Of a stretch of DNA of 64,000 bases, positions 24,501 to 38,396 are shown one piece after another. The stretch's first letter is position 1; every line of letters begins with the position of its first letter. The notes under the pieces were generated by a model, which did no database searches, had not been told where the DNA came from, and was given only the letters and a program-made list of their open reading frames with translations. A program made the position numbers and the translations under genes. Source of the DNA: Elmis aenea (lineage: Eukaryota; Arthropoda; Insecta; Coleoptera; Elmidae). Where the stretch lies: the NCBI GenBank assembly GCA_947652605.1, contig CANTFG010000309.1, positions 1-64,000 of the forward strand, in the 5' to 3' direction.

Positions 24501-27500
24501 AACTGTATAACATACTAAAATTTGAACAAAATCGTAAGAGCCGTTTTCGAGATAAATTTTCAAAATTTTTAATTTTTTGAATAACTTTGTAAATTAAATT
24601 TCAAAATAGTTGAGACAAACGGCATAATACTAAGAAAAAAAGGCTTTGCACTTTTTTCGACAAAAAAATCGATTTTCTTAAAACTATAGCAAATGGCTTC
24701 AAACTTCTTATACACGTTAGTTATTAGCAAGTTAAGGATTATTAGCCCCTAAATACGATTTTTAATTTTTCGCGAAAAATGGGAAAAGTACAAAGGCTAT
24801 AGTCTTTGCACTTTTTTCGACAAAAAAATCGATTTTCTTAAAACTACAGCAAATGGCTTCAAACTTCTTATACACGTTAGTTATTAGCAAGTTAAGGATT
24901 ATTAGCCCCTAAATACGATTTTTAATTTTTCGCGAAAAATGGGAAAAGTACAAAGGCTATATATAGTCTTTGCACTTTTTTCGACAAAAAAATCGATTTT
25001 CTTAAAACTACAGCAAATGGCTATAAACTTCTTATACACGTTAGTTATGAGCAAATTAAGGATTATTAGCCCCTAAATACGATTTTTAATTTTTTGAATA
25101 ACTTTGGAAATTAAATTTCAAAATAGTTGCGACAAACGGCATTATACTAAGAAAAATAAACTCTATAACATACTAAAATTTGAACAAAATCGTAAGAGCC
25201 GTTTTCGAGAAAAAATTTCAAAATTTAAATTTTTTGAATAACTTTGTAAATTAAATTTCAAAATAGTTGAGACAAACGGCATTATACTAAGAAAAATAAA
25301 CTCTATAACATACTAAAATTTGAACAAAATCGTAAGAGCCGTTTTCGAGAAAAATTTTCAAAATTTTTAATTTTCTGAATAACTTTGTAAATTAAATTTC
25401 AAAATAGTTAAGACAAACGGCATTATACTAAGAAAAATAAACTCTATAACATACTAAAATTTGAACAAAATCGTATGAGCCGTTTTCGAGGAAAATTTTC
25501 AAAATTTTTAATTTTTTGAATAACTTTGGAAATTAAATTTCAAAATAGTTGAGACAAACGGCATTATACTAAGAAAAATAAACTCTATAACATACTAAAA
25601 TTTGAACAAAATCGTATGAGCCGTTTTCGAGAAAAATTTTCAAAATTTTTAATTTTTTGTATAACTTTGTAAATTAAATTTCAAAATAGTTGAGACAAAC
25701 GGCATTATACTAAGAAAAATAAACTCTATAACATACTAAAATTTGAACAAAATCGTATGAGCCGTTTTCGAGGAAAATTTTCAAAATTTTTAATTTTTTG
25801 AATAACTTTGGAAATTAAATTTCAAAATAGTTGAGACAAACGGCATTATACTAAAAAAAATAAACTCTATAACATACTAAAATTTGAACAAAATCGTATG
25901 AGCCGTTTTCGAGGAAAATTTTCAAAATTTTTAATTTTCTGAATAACTTTGTAAATTAAATTTCAAAATTGTTGAGACAAACGGCATTATACTAAGAAAA
26001 ATAAACTCTATAACATACTAAAATTTGAACAAAATCGTAAGAGCCGTTTTCGAGAAAAAATTTCAAAATTTTTAATTTTTTGAATTACTTTGTAAATTAA
26101 ATTTCAAAATAGTTGAGACAAACGGCATTATACTAAGAAAAATAAACTGTATAACATACTAAAATTTGAACAAAATCGTAAGAGCCGTGTTCGAGATAAA
26201 TTTTCAAAATTTTTAATTTTTTGAATAACTTTGTAAATTAAATTTCAAAATAGTTGAGACAAACGGCATAATACTAAGAAAAAAAGGCTTTGCACTTTTT
26301 TCGACAAAAAAATCGATTTTCTTAAAACTATAGCAAATGGCTTCAAACTTCTTATACACGTTAGTTATTAGCAAGTTAAGGATTATTAGCCCCTAAATAC
26401 GATTTTTAATTTTTCGCGAAAAATGGGAAAAGTACAAAGGCTATAGTCTTTGCACTTTTTTCGACAAAAAAATCGATTTTCTTAAAACTACAGCAAATGG
26501 CTTCAAACTTCTTATACACGTTAGTTATGAGCAAATTAATGATTATTAGCCCCTAAATACGATTTTTAATTTTTTGAATAACTTTGTAAATTAAATTTCA
26601 AAATAGTTGAGACAAACGGCATTATACTAAGAAAAATAAACTCTATAACATACTAAAATTTGAACAAAATCGTATGAGCCGTTTTCGAGAAAAATTTTCA
26701 AAATTTTTAATTTTTTGAATAACTTTGTAAATTAAATTTCAAAATAGTTGAGACAAACGGCATAATACTAAGAAAAAAAGGCTTTGCACTTTTTTCGACA
26801 AAAAAATCGATTTTCTTAAAACTATAGCAAATGGCTTCAAACTTCTTATACACGTTAGTTATTAGCAAGTTAAGGATTATTAGCCCCTAAATACGATTTT
26901 TAATTTTTCGCGAAAAATGGGAAAAGTACAAAGGCTATAGTCTTTGCACTTTTTTCGACAAAAAAATCGATTTTCTTAAAACTACAGCAAATGGCTTTAA
27001 ACTTCTTATACACGTTAGTTATGAGCAAATTAAGGATTATTAGCCCCTAAATACGATTTTTAATTTTTTGAATAACTTTGGAAATTAAATTTTAAAATAG
27101 TTGCGACAAACGGCATTATACTAAGAAAAATAAACTCTATAACATACTAAAATTTGAACAAAATCGTAAGAGCCGTTTTCGAGAAAAAATTTCAAAATTT
27201 TTAATTTTTTGAATAACTTTGTAAATTAAATTTCAAAATAGTTGAGACAAACGGCATTATACTAAGAAAAATAAACTGTATAACATACTAAAATTTGAAC
27301 AAAATCGTAAGAGCCGTTTTCGAGAAAAAATTTCAAAATTTTTAATTTTTTGAATAACTTTGTAAATTAAATTTCAAAATAGTTGAGACAAACGGCATTA
27401 TACTAAGAAAAATAAACTGTATAACATACTAAAATTTGAACAAAATCGTAAGAGCCGTTTTCGAGAAAAAATTTCAAAATTTTTAATTTTTTGAATAACT

Positions 27501-28632
27501 TTGTAAATTAAATTTCAAAATAGTTGAGACAAACGGCATTATACTAAGAAAAATAAACTGTATAACATACTAAAATTTGAACAAAATCGTATGAGCCGTT
27601 TTCGAGAAAAATTTTCAAAATTTTTAATTTTTTGAATAACTTTGTAAATTAAATTTCAAAATAGTTGAGACAAACGGCATAATACTAAGAAAAAAAGGCT
27701 TTGCACTTTTTTCGACAAAAAAATCGATTTTCTTAAAACTATAGCAAATGGCTTCAAACTTCTTATACACGTTAGTTATTAGCAAGTTAAGGATTATTAG
27801 CCCCTAAATACGATTTTTAATTTTTCGCGAAAAATGGGAAAAGTACAAAGGCTATAGTCTTTGCACTTTTTTCGACAAAAAAATCGATTTTCTTAAAACT
27901 ACAGCAAATGGCTTTAAACTTCTTATACACGTTAGTTATGAGCAAATTAAGGATTATTAGCCCCTAAATACGATTTTTAATTTTTTGAATAACTTTGGAA
28001 ATTAAATTTTAAAATAGTTGCGACAAACGGCATTATACTAAGAAAAATAAACTCTATAACATACTAAAATTTGAACAAAATCGTAAGAGCCGTTTTCGAG
28101 AAAAAATTTCAAAATTTTTAATTTTTTGAATAACTTTGTAAATTAAATTTCAAAATAGTTGAGACAAACGGCATTATACTAAGAAAAATAAACTGTATAA
28201 CATACTAAAATTTGAACAAAATCGTAAGAGCCGTTTTCGAGAAAAAATTTCAAAATTTTTAATTTTTTGAATAACTTTGTAAATTAAATTTCAAAATAGT
28301 TGAGACAAACGGCATTATACTAAGAAAAATAAACTGTATAACATACTAAAATTTGAACAAAATCGTAAGAGCCGTTTTCGAGATAAATTTTCAAAATTTT
28401 TAATTTTTTGAATAACTTTGTAAATTAAATTTCAAAATAGTTGAGACAAACGGCATAATACTAAGAAAAAAAGGCTTTGCACTTTTTTCGACAAAAAAAT
28501 CGATTTTCTTAAAACTATAGCAAATGGCTTCAAACTTCTTATACACGTTAGTTATTAGCAAGTTAAGGATTATTAGCCCCTAAATACGATTTTTAATTTT
28601 TCGCGAAAAATGGGAAAAGTACAAAGGCTATA
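21552..28632 (+). repeat. 7081-bp higher-order repeat, copy 1
   Basis: B runs: 21552-21998 (3), 23050-23496 (3), 23984-24436 (3), 24642-25094 (3), 26286-26574 (2), 26780-27068 (2), 27697-27985 (2) and the first unit of 28473-29079. Each recurs exactly 7081 bp later. Markers are ACAGAGGCT (21701, 23202), TCTGCAC in the last B units, GGCTATAAAC (24361), an A monomer shortened by 1 bp (AATTTAAATTTT, near 25225), CTAAAAAAAATAAAC (near 25851) and GCCGTGTTCGAG (near 26184). The boundary with copy 2 lies inside the four-unit B run 28473-29079, which looks like two B runs fused by exchange. Confidence 0.93.
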
Positions 28633-31600
28633 GTCTTTGCACTTTTTTCGACAAAAAAATCGATTTTCTTAAAACTACAGCAAATGGCTTCAAACTTCTT
28701 ATACACGTTAGTTATTAGCAAGTTAAGGATTATTAGCCCCTAAATACGATTTTTAATTTTTCGCGAAAAATGGGAAAAGTACAGAGGCTATAGTCTTTGC
28801 ACTTTTTTCGACAAAAAAATCGATTTTCTTAAAACTACAGCAAATGGCTTCAAACTTCTTATACACGTTAGTTATTAGCAAGTTAAGGATTATTAGCCCC
28901 TAAATACGATTTTTAATTTTTCGCGAAAAATGGGAAAAGTACAAAGGCTATAGTCTGCACTTTTTTCGACAAAAAAATCGATTTTCTTAAAACTACAGCA
29001 AATGGCTTCAAACTTCTTATACACGTTAGTTATGAGCAAATTAAGGATTATTAGCCCCTAAATACGAATTTTAATTTTTTGAATAACTTTGGAAATTAAA
29101 TTTTAAAATAGTTGCGACAAACGGCATTATACTAAGAAAAATAAACTCTATAACATACTAAAATTTGAACAAAATCGTAAAAGCCGTTTTCGAGAAAAAA
29201 TTTCAAAATTTTTAATTTTTTGAATAACTTTGTAAATTAAATTTCAAAATAGTTGAGACAAACGGCATTATACTAAGAAAAATAAACTCTATAACATACT
29301 AAAATTTGAACAAAATCGTAAGAGCCGTTTTCGAGAAAAAATTTCAAAATTTTTAATTTTTTGAATAACTTTGTAAATTAAATTTCAAAATAGTTGAGAC
29401 AAACGGCATTATACTAAGAAAAATAAACTGTATAACATACTAAAATTTGAACAAAATCGTAATAGCCGTTTTCGAGAAAAAATTTCAAAATTTTTAATTT
29501 TTTGAATAACTTTGTAAATTAAATTTCAAAATAGTGGAGACAAACGGCATTATACTAAGAAAAATAAACTGTATAACATACTAAAATTTGAACAAAATCG
29601 TAATAGCCGTTTTCGAGAAAAAATTTCAAAATTTTTAATTTTTTGAATAACTTTGTAAATTAAATTTCAAAATAGTGGAGACAAACGGCATTATACTAAG
29701 AAAAATAAACTGTATAACATACTAAAATTTGAACAAAATCGTAAGAGCCGTTTTCGAGATAAATTTTCAAAATTTTTAATTTTTTGAATAACTTTGTAAA
29801 TTAAATTTCAAAATAGTTGAGACAAACGGCATTATACTAAGAAAAATAAACTGTATAACATACTAAAATTTGAACAAAATCGTAAGAGCCGTTTTCGAGA
29901 AAAAATTTCAAAATTTTTAATTTTTTGAATAACTTTGTAAATTAAATTTCAAAATAGTTGAGACAAACGGCATTATACTAAGAAAAATAAACTGTATAAC
30001 ATACTAAAATTTGAACAAAATCGTAAGAGCCGTTTTCGAGATAAATTTTCAAAATTTTTAATTTTTTGAATAACTTTGTAAATTAAATTTCAAAATAGTT
30101 GAGACAAACGGCATAATACTAAGAAAAAAAGGCTTTGCACTTTTTTCGACAAAAAAATCGATTTTCTTAAAACTATAGCAAATGGCTTCAAACTTCTTAT
30201 ACACGTTAGTTATTAGCAAGTTAAGGATTATTAGCCCCTAAATACGATTTTTAATTTTTCGCGAAAAATGGGAAAAGTACAGAGGCTATAGTCTTTGCAC
30301 TTTTTTCGACAAAAAAATCGATTTTCTTAAAACTACAGCAAATGGCTTCAAACTTCTTATACACGTTAGTTATTAGCAAGTTAAGGATTATTAGCCCCTA
30401 AATACGATTTTTAATTTTTCGCGAAAAATGGGAAAAGTACAAAGGCTATAGTCTGCACTTTTTTCGACAAAAAAATCGATTTTCTTAAAACTACAGCAAA
30501 TGGCTTCAAACTTCTTATACACGTTAGTTATGAGCAAATTAAGGATTATTAGCCCCTAAATACGATTTTTAATTTTTTGAATAACTTTGGAAATTAAATT
30601 TTAAAATAGTTGCGACAAACGGCATTATACTAAGAAAAATAAACTCTATAACATACTAAAATTTGAACAAAATCGTAAAAGCCGTTTTCGAGAAAAAATT
30701 TCAAAATTTTTAATTTTTTGAATAACTTTGTAAATTAAATTTCAAAATAGTTGAGACAAACGGCATTATACTAAGAAAAATAAACTGTATAACATACTAA
30801 AATTTGAACAAAATCGTAAGAGCCGTTTTCGAGAAAAAATTTCAAAATTTTTAATTTTTTGAATAACTTTGTAAATTAAATTTCAAAATAGTTGAGACAA
30901 ACGGCATTATACTAAGAAAAATAAACTGTATAACATACTAAAATTTGAACAAAATCGTAAGAGCCGTTTTCGAGATAAATTTTCAAAATTTTTAATTTTT
31001 TGAATAACTTTGTAAATTAAATTTCAAAATAGTTGAGACAAACGGCATAATACTAAGAAAAAAAGGCTTTGCACTTTTTTCGACAAAAAAATCGATTTTC
31101 TTAAAACTATAGCAAATGGCTTCAAACTTCTTATACACGTTAGTTATTAGCAAGTTAAGGATTATTAGCCCCTAAATACGATTTTTAATTTTTCGCGAAA
31201 AATGGGAAAAGTACAAAGGCTATAGTCTTTGCACTTTTTTCGACAAAAAAATCGATTTTCTTAAAACTACAGCAAATGGCTTCAAACTTCTTATACACGT
31301 TAGTTATTAGCAAGTTAAGGATTATTAGCCCCTAAATACGATTTTTAATTTTTCGCGAAAAATGGGAAAAGTACAAAGGCTATATATAGTCTTTGCACTT
31401 TTTTCGACAAAAAAATCGATTTTCTTAAAACTACAGCAAATGGCTATAAACTTCTTATACACGTTAGTTATGAGCAAATTAAGGATTATTAGCCCCTAAA
31501 TACGATTTTTAATTTTTTGAATAACTTTGGAAATTAAATTTCAAAATAGTTGAGACAAACGGCATTATACTAAGAAAAATAAACTGTATAACATACTAAA

Positions 31601-34600
31601 ATTTGAACAAAATCGTAAGAGCCGTTTTCGAGATAAATTTTCAAAATTTTTAATTTTTTGAATAACTTTGTAAATTAAATTTCAAAATAGTTGAGACAAA
31701 CGGCATAATACTAAGAAAAAAAGGCTTTGCACTTTTTTCGACAAAAAAATCGATTTTCTTAAAACTATAGCAAATGGCTTCAAACTTCTTATACACGTTA
31801 GTTATTAGCAAGTTAAGGATTATTAGCCCCTAAATACGATTTTTAATTTTTCGCGAAAAATGGGAAAAGTACAAAGGCTATAGTCTTTGCACTTTTTTCG
31901 ACAAAAAAATCGATTTTCTTAAAACTACAGCAAATGGCTTCAAACTTCTTATACACGTTAGTTATTAGCAAGTTAAGGATTATTAGCCCCTAAATACGAT
32001 TTTTAATTTTTCGCGAAAAATGGGAAAAGTACAAAGGCTATATATAGTCTTTGCACTTTTTTCGACAAAAAAATCGATTTTCTTAAAACTACAGCAAATG
32101 GCTATAAACTTCTTATACACGTTAGTTATGAGCAAATTAAGGATTATTAGCCCCTAAATACGATTTTTAATTTTTTGAATAACTTTGGAAATTAAATTTC
32201 AAAATAGTTGCGACAAACGGCATTATACTAAGAAAAATAAACTCTATAACATACTAAAATTTGAACAAAATCGTAAGAGCCGTTTTCGAGAAAAAATTTC
32301 AAAATTTAAATTTTTTGAATAACTTTGTAAATTAAATTTCAAAATAGTTGAGACAAACGGCATTATACTAAGAAAAATAAACTCTATAACATACTAAAAT
32401 TTGAACAAAATCGTAAGAGCCGTTTTCGAGAAAAATTTTCAAAATTTTTAATTTTCTGAATAACTTTGTAAATTAAATTTCAAAATAGTTAAGACAAACG
32501 GCATTATACTAAGAAAAATAAACTCTATAACATACTAAAATTTGAACAAAATCGTATGAGCCGTTTTCGAGGAAAATTTTCAAAATTTTTAATTTTTTGA
32601 ATAACTTTGGAAATTAAATTTCAAAATAGTTGAGACAAACGGCATTATACTAAGAAAAATAAACTCTATAACATACTAAAATTTGAACAAAATCGTATGA
32701 GCCGTTTTCGAGAAAAATTTTCAAAATTTTTAATTTTTTGTATAACTTTGTAAATTAAATTTCAAAATAGTTGAGACAAACGGCATTATACTAAGAAAAA
32801 TAAACTCTATAACATACTAAAATTTGAACAAAATCGTATGAGCCGTTTTCGAGGAAAATTTTCAAAATTTTTAATTTTTTGAATAACTTTGGAAATTAAA
32901 TTTCAAAATAGTTGAGACAAACGGCATTATACTAAAAAAAATAAACTCTATAACATACTAAAATTTGAACAAAATCGTATGAGCCGTTTTCGAGGAAAAT
33001 TTTCAAAATTTTTAATTTTCTGAATAACTTTGTAAATTAAATTTCAAAATTGTTGAGACAAACGGCATTATACTAAGAAAAATAAACTCTATAACATACT
33101 AAAATTTGAACAAAATCGTAAGAGCCGTTTTCGAGAAAAAATTTCAAAATTTTTAATTTTTTGAATTACTTTGTAAATTAAATTTCAAAATAGTTGAGAC
33201 AAACGGCATTATACTAAGAAAAATAAACTGTATAACATACTAAAATTTGAACAAAATCGTAAGAGCCGTGTTCGAGATAAATTTTCAAAATTTTTAATTT
33301 TTTGAATAACTTTGTAAATTAAATTTCAAAATAGTTGAGACAAACGGCATAATACTAAGAAAAAAAGGCTTTGCACTTTTTTCGACAAAAAAATCGATTT
33401 TCTTAAAACTATAGCAAATGGCTTCAAACTTCTTATACACGTTAGTTATTAGCAAGTTAAGGATTATTAGCCCCTAAATACGATTTTTAATTTTTCGCGA
33501 AAAATGGGAAAAGTACAAAGGCTATAGTCTTTGCACTTTTTTCGACAAAAAAATCGATTTTCTTAAAACTACAGCAAATGGCTTCAAACTTCTTATACAC
33601 GTTAGTTATGAGCAAATTAATGATTATTAGCCCCTAAATACGATTTTTAATTTTTTGAATAACTTTGTAAATTAAATTTCAAAATAGTTGAGACAAACGG
33701 CATTATACTAAGAAAAATAAACTCTATAACATACTAAAATTTGAACAAAATCGTATGAGCCGTTTTCGAGAAAAATTTTCAAAATTTTTAATTTTTTGAA
33801 TAACTTTGTAAATTAAATTTCAAAATAGTTGAGACAAACGGCATAATACTAAGAAAAAAAGGCTTTGCACTTTTTTCGACAAAAAAATCGATTTTCTTAA
33901 AACTATAGCAAATGGCTTCAAACTTCTTATACACGTTAGTTATTAGCAAGTTAAGGATTATTAGCCCCTAAATACGATTTTTAATTTTTCGCGAAAAATG
34001 GGAAAAGTACAAAGGCTATAGTCTTTGCACTTTTTTCGACAAAAAAATCGATTTTCTTAAAACTACAGCAAATGGCTTTAAACTTCTTATACACGTTAGT
34101 TATGAGCAAATTAAGGATTATTAGCCCCTAAATACGATTTTTAATTTTTTGAATAACTTTGGAAATTAAATTTTAAAATAGTTGCGACAAACGGCATTAT
34201 ACTAAGAAAAATAAACTCTATAACATACTAAAATTTGAACAAAATCGTAAGAGCCGTTTTCGAGAAAAAATTTCAAAATTTTTAATTTTTTGAATAACTT
34301 TGTAAATTAAATTTCAAAATAGTTGAGACAAACGGCATTATACTAAGAAAAATAAACTGTATAACATACTAAAATTTGAACAAAATCGTAAGAGCCGTTT
34401 TCGAGAAAAAATTTCAAAATTTTTAATTTTTTGAATAACTTTGTAAATTAAATTTCAAAATAGTTGAGACAAACGGCATTATACTAAGAAAAATAAACTG
34501 TATAACATACTAAAATTTGAACAAAATCGTAAGAGCCGTTTTCGAGAAAAAATTTCAAAATTTTTAATTTTTTGAATAACTTTGTAAATTAAATTTCAAA

Positions 34601-35713
34601 ATAGTTGAGACAAACGGCATTATACTAAGAAAAATAAACTGTATAACATACTAAAATTTGAACAAAATCGTATGAGCCGTTTTCGAGAAAAATTTTCAAA
34701 ATTTTTAATTTTTTGAATAACTTTGTAAATTAAATTTCAAAATAGTTGAGACAAACGGCATAATACTAAGAAAAAAAGGCTTTGCACTTTTTTCGACAAA
34801 AAAATCGATTTTCTTAAAACTATAGCAAATGGCTTCAAACTTCTTATACACGTTAGTTATTAGCAAGTTAAGGATTATTAGCCCCTAAATACGATTTTTA
34901 ATTTTTCGCGAAAAATGGGAAAAGTACAAAGGCTATAGTCTTTGCACTTTTTTCGACAAAAAAATCGATTTTCTTAAAACTACAGCAAATGGCTTTAAAC
35001 TTCTTATACACGTTAGTTATGAGCAAATTAAGGATTATTAGCCCCTAAATACGATTTTTAATTTTTTGAATAACTTTGGAAATTAAATTTTAAAATAGTT
35101 GCGACAAACGGCATTATACTAAGAAAAATAAACTCTATAACATACTAAAATTTGAACAAAATCGTAAGAGCCGTTTTCGAGAAAAAATTTCAAAATTTTT
35201 AATTTTTTGAATAACTTTGTAAATTAAATTTCAAAATAGTTGAGACAAACGGCATTATACTAAGAAAAATAAACTGTATAACATACTAAAATTTGAACAA
35301 AATCGTAAGAGCCGTTTTCGAGAAAAAATTTCAAAATTTTTAATTTTTTGAATAACTTTGTAAATTAAATTTCAAAATAGTTGAGACAAACGGCATTATA
35401 CTAAGAAAAATAAACTGTATAACATACTAAAATTTGAACAAAATCGTAAGAGCCGTTTTCGAGATAAATTTTCAAAATTTTTAATTTTTTGAATAACTTT
35501 GTAAATTAAATTTCAAAATAGTTGAGACAAACGGCATAATACTAAGAAAAAAAGGCTTTGCACTTTTTTCGACAAAAAAATCGATTTTCTTAAAACTATA
35601 GCAAATGGCTTCAAACTTCTTATACACGTTAGTTATTAGCAAGTTAAGGATTATTAGCCCCTAAATACGATTTTTAATTTTTCGCGAAAAATGGGAAAAG
35701 TACAAAGGCTATA
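28633..35713 (+). repeat. 7081-bp higher-order repeat, copy 2
   Basis: B runs: rest of 28473-29079, then 30131-30577, 31065-31517, 31723-32175, 33367-33655, 33861-34149, 34778-35066, and the first unit of 35554-36006. All run starts equal those of copy 1 plus 7081 with no indel, and the special markers (ACAGAGGCT 28782, GGCTATAAAC 31442, GCCGTGTTCGAG near 33265) are kept. By eye the two copies are nearly identical, so this duplication, or its homogenisation, is recent. Confidence 0.93.
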
Positions 35714-37197
35714 GTCTTTGCACTTTTTTCGACAAAAAAATCGATTTTCTTAAAACTACAGCAAATGGCTTCAAACTTCTTATACACGTTAGTTATTAGC
35801 AAGTTAAGGATTATTAGCCCCTAAATACGATTTTTAATTTTTCGCGAAAAATGGGAAAAGTACAAAGGCTATATATAGTCTTTGCACTTTTTTCGACAAA
35901 AAAATCGATTTTCTTAAAACTACAGCAAATGGCTTCAAACTTCTTATACACGTTAGTTATGAGCAAATTAAGGATTATTAGCCCCTAAATACGATTTTTA
36001 ATTTTTTGAATAACTTTGGAAATTAAATTTCAAAATAGTTGCGACAAACGGCATTATACTAAGAAAAATAAACTCTATAACATACTAAAATTTGAACAAA
36101 ATCGTAAGAGCCGTTTTCGAGAAAAAATTTCAAAATTTAAATTTTTTGAATAACTTTGTAAATTAAATTTCAAAATAGTTGAGACAAACGGCATTATACT
36201 AAGAAAAATAAACTCTATAACATACTAAAATTTGAACAAAATCGTAAAAGCCGTTTTCGAGAAAAATTTTCAAAATTTTTAATTTTCTGAATAACTTTGT
36301 AAATTAAATTTCAAAATAGTTAAGACAAACGGCATTATACTAAGAAAAATAAACTCTATAACATACTAAAATTTGAACAAAATCGTATGAGCCGTTTTCG
36401 AGGAAAATTTTCAAAATTTTTAATTTTTTGAATAACTTTGGAAATTAAATTTCAAAATAGTTGAGACAAACGGCATTATACTAAGAAAAATAAACTCTAT
36501 AAAATACTAAAATTTGAACAAAATCGTATGAGCCGTTTTCGAGAAAAATTTTCAAAATTTTTAATTTTTTGTATAACTTTGTAAATTAAATTTCAAAATA
36601 GTTGAGACAAACGGCATTATACTAAGAAAAATAAACTCTATAACATACTAAAATTTGAACAAAATCGTATGAGCCGTTTTCGAGGAAAATTTTCAAAATT
36701 TTTAATTTTTTGAATAACTTTGGAAATTAAATTTTAAAATAGTTGAGACAAACGGCATTATACTAAGAAAAATAAACTCTATAACATACTAAAATTTGAA
36801 CAAAATCGTATGAGCCGTTTTCGAGGAAAATTTTCAAAATTTTTAATTTTCTGAATAACTTTGTAAATTAAATTTCAAAATTGTTGAGACAAACGGCATT
36901 ATACTAAGAAAAATAAACTGTATAACATACTAAAATTTGAACAAAATCGTAAGAGCCGTTTTCGAGAAAAAATTTCAAAATTTTTAATTTTTTGAATTAC
37001 TTTGTAAATTAAATTTTAAAATAGTTGAGACAAACGGCATTATACTAAGAAAAATAAACTGTATAACATACTAAAATTTGAACAAAATCGTAAGAGCCGT
37101 TTTCGAGATAAATTTTCAAAATTTTTAATTTTTTGAATAACTTTGTAAATTAAATTTCAAAATAGTTGAGACAAACGGCATAATACTAAGAAAAAAA
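35714..37197 (+). repeat. B-run remainder and long A run after the 7081-bp pair
   Basis: Contains the rest of B run 35554-36006 (3 units, TATATAG before the last, GGCTTCAAAC instead of GGCTATAAAC) and a 1191-bp A run. The A run parallels 25095-26285 in monomer order, including the 1-bp-short monomer near 36136, but lacks CTAAAAAAAA and GCCGTGTTC and has a private CTATAAAATAC (36501 region). It is a diverged relative of part of the 7081-bp unit. Confidence 0.8.
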
Positions 37198-38396
37198 GGC
37201 TTTGCACTTTTTTCGACAAAAAAATCGATTTTCTTAAAACTATAGCAAATGGCTTCAAACTTCTTATACACGTTAGTTATTAGCAAGTTAAGGATTATTA
37301 GCCCCTAAATACGATTTTTAATTTTTCGCGAAAAATGGGAAAAGTACAAAGGCTATAGTCTTTGCACTTTTTTCGACAAAAAAATCGATTTTCTTAAAAC
37401 TACAGCAAATGGCTTCAAACTTCTTATACACGTTAGTTATGAGCAAATTAAGGATTATTAGCCCCTAAATACGATTTTTAATTTTTTGAATAACTTTGTA
37501 AATTAAATTTCAAAATAGTTGAGACAAACGGCATTATACTAAGAAAAATAAACTCTATAACATACTAAAATTTGAACAAAATCGTATGAGCCGTTTTCGA
37601 GAAAAATTTTCAAAATTTTTAATTTTTTGAATAACTTTGGAAATTAAATTTCAAAATAGTTGAGACAAACGGCATTATACTAAGAAAAATAAACTGTATA
37701 ACATACTAAAATTTGAACAAAATCGTAAGAGCCGTTTTCGAGAAAAATTTTCAAAATTTTTAATTTTTTGTATAACTTTGTAAATTAAATTTCAAAATAG
37801 TTGAGACAAACGGCATTATACTAAGAAAAATAAACTCTATAACATACTAAAATTTGAACAAAATCGTATGAGCCGTTTTCGAGGAAAATTTTCAAAATTT
37901 TTAATTTTTTGAATAACTTTGGAAATTAAATTTCAAAATAGTTGAGACAAACGGCATTATACTAAGAAAAATAAACTCTATAACATACTAAAATTTGAAC
38001 AAAATCGTATGAGCCGTTTTCGAGGAAAATTTTCAAAATTTTTAATTTTCTGAATAACTTTGTAAATTAAATTTCAAAATTGTTGAGACAAACGGCATTA
38101 TACTAAGAAAAATAAACTGTATAACATACTAAAATTTGAACAAAATCGTAAGAGCCGTTTTCGAGAAAAAATTTCAAAATTTTTAATTTTTTGAATTACT
38201 TTGTAAATTAAATTTTAAAATAGTTGAGACAAACGGCATTATACTAAGAAAAATAAACTGTATAACATACTAAAATTTGAACAAAATCGTAAGAGCCGTT
38301 TTCGAGATAAATTTTCAAAATTTTTAATTTTTTGAATAACTTTGTAAATTAAATTTCAAAATAGTTGAGACAAACGGCATAATACTAAGAAAAAAA
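37198..38396 (+). repeat. 1199-bp unit (B2 + A run)
   Basis: B run 37198-37486 (2 units) and a 910-bp A run. The next B run of the same type starts at 38397, 1199 bp later. The unit recurs once more at 51846-53044 (offset 14648). The later copy differs by at least one base: TTGTATAAC near 37770 against TTGAATAAC near 52418. Confidence 0.85.
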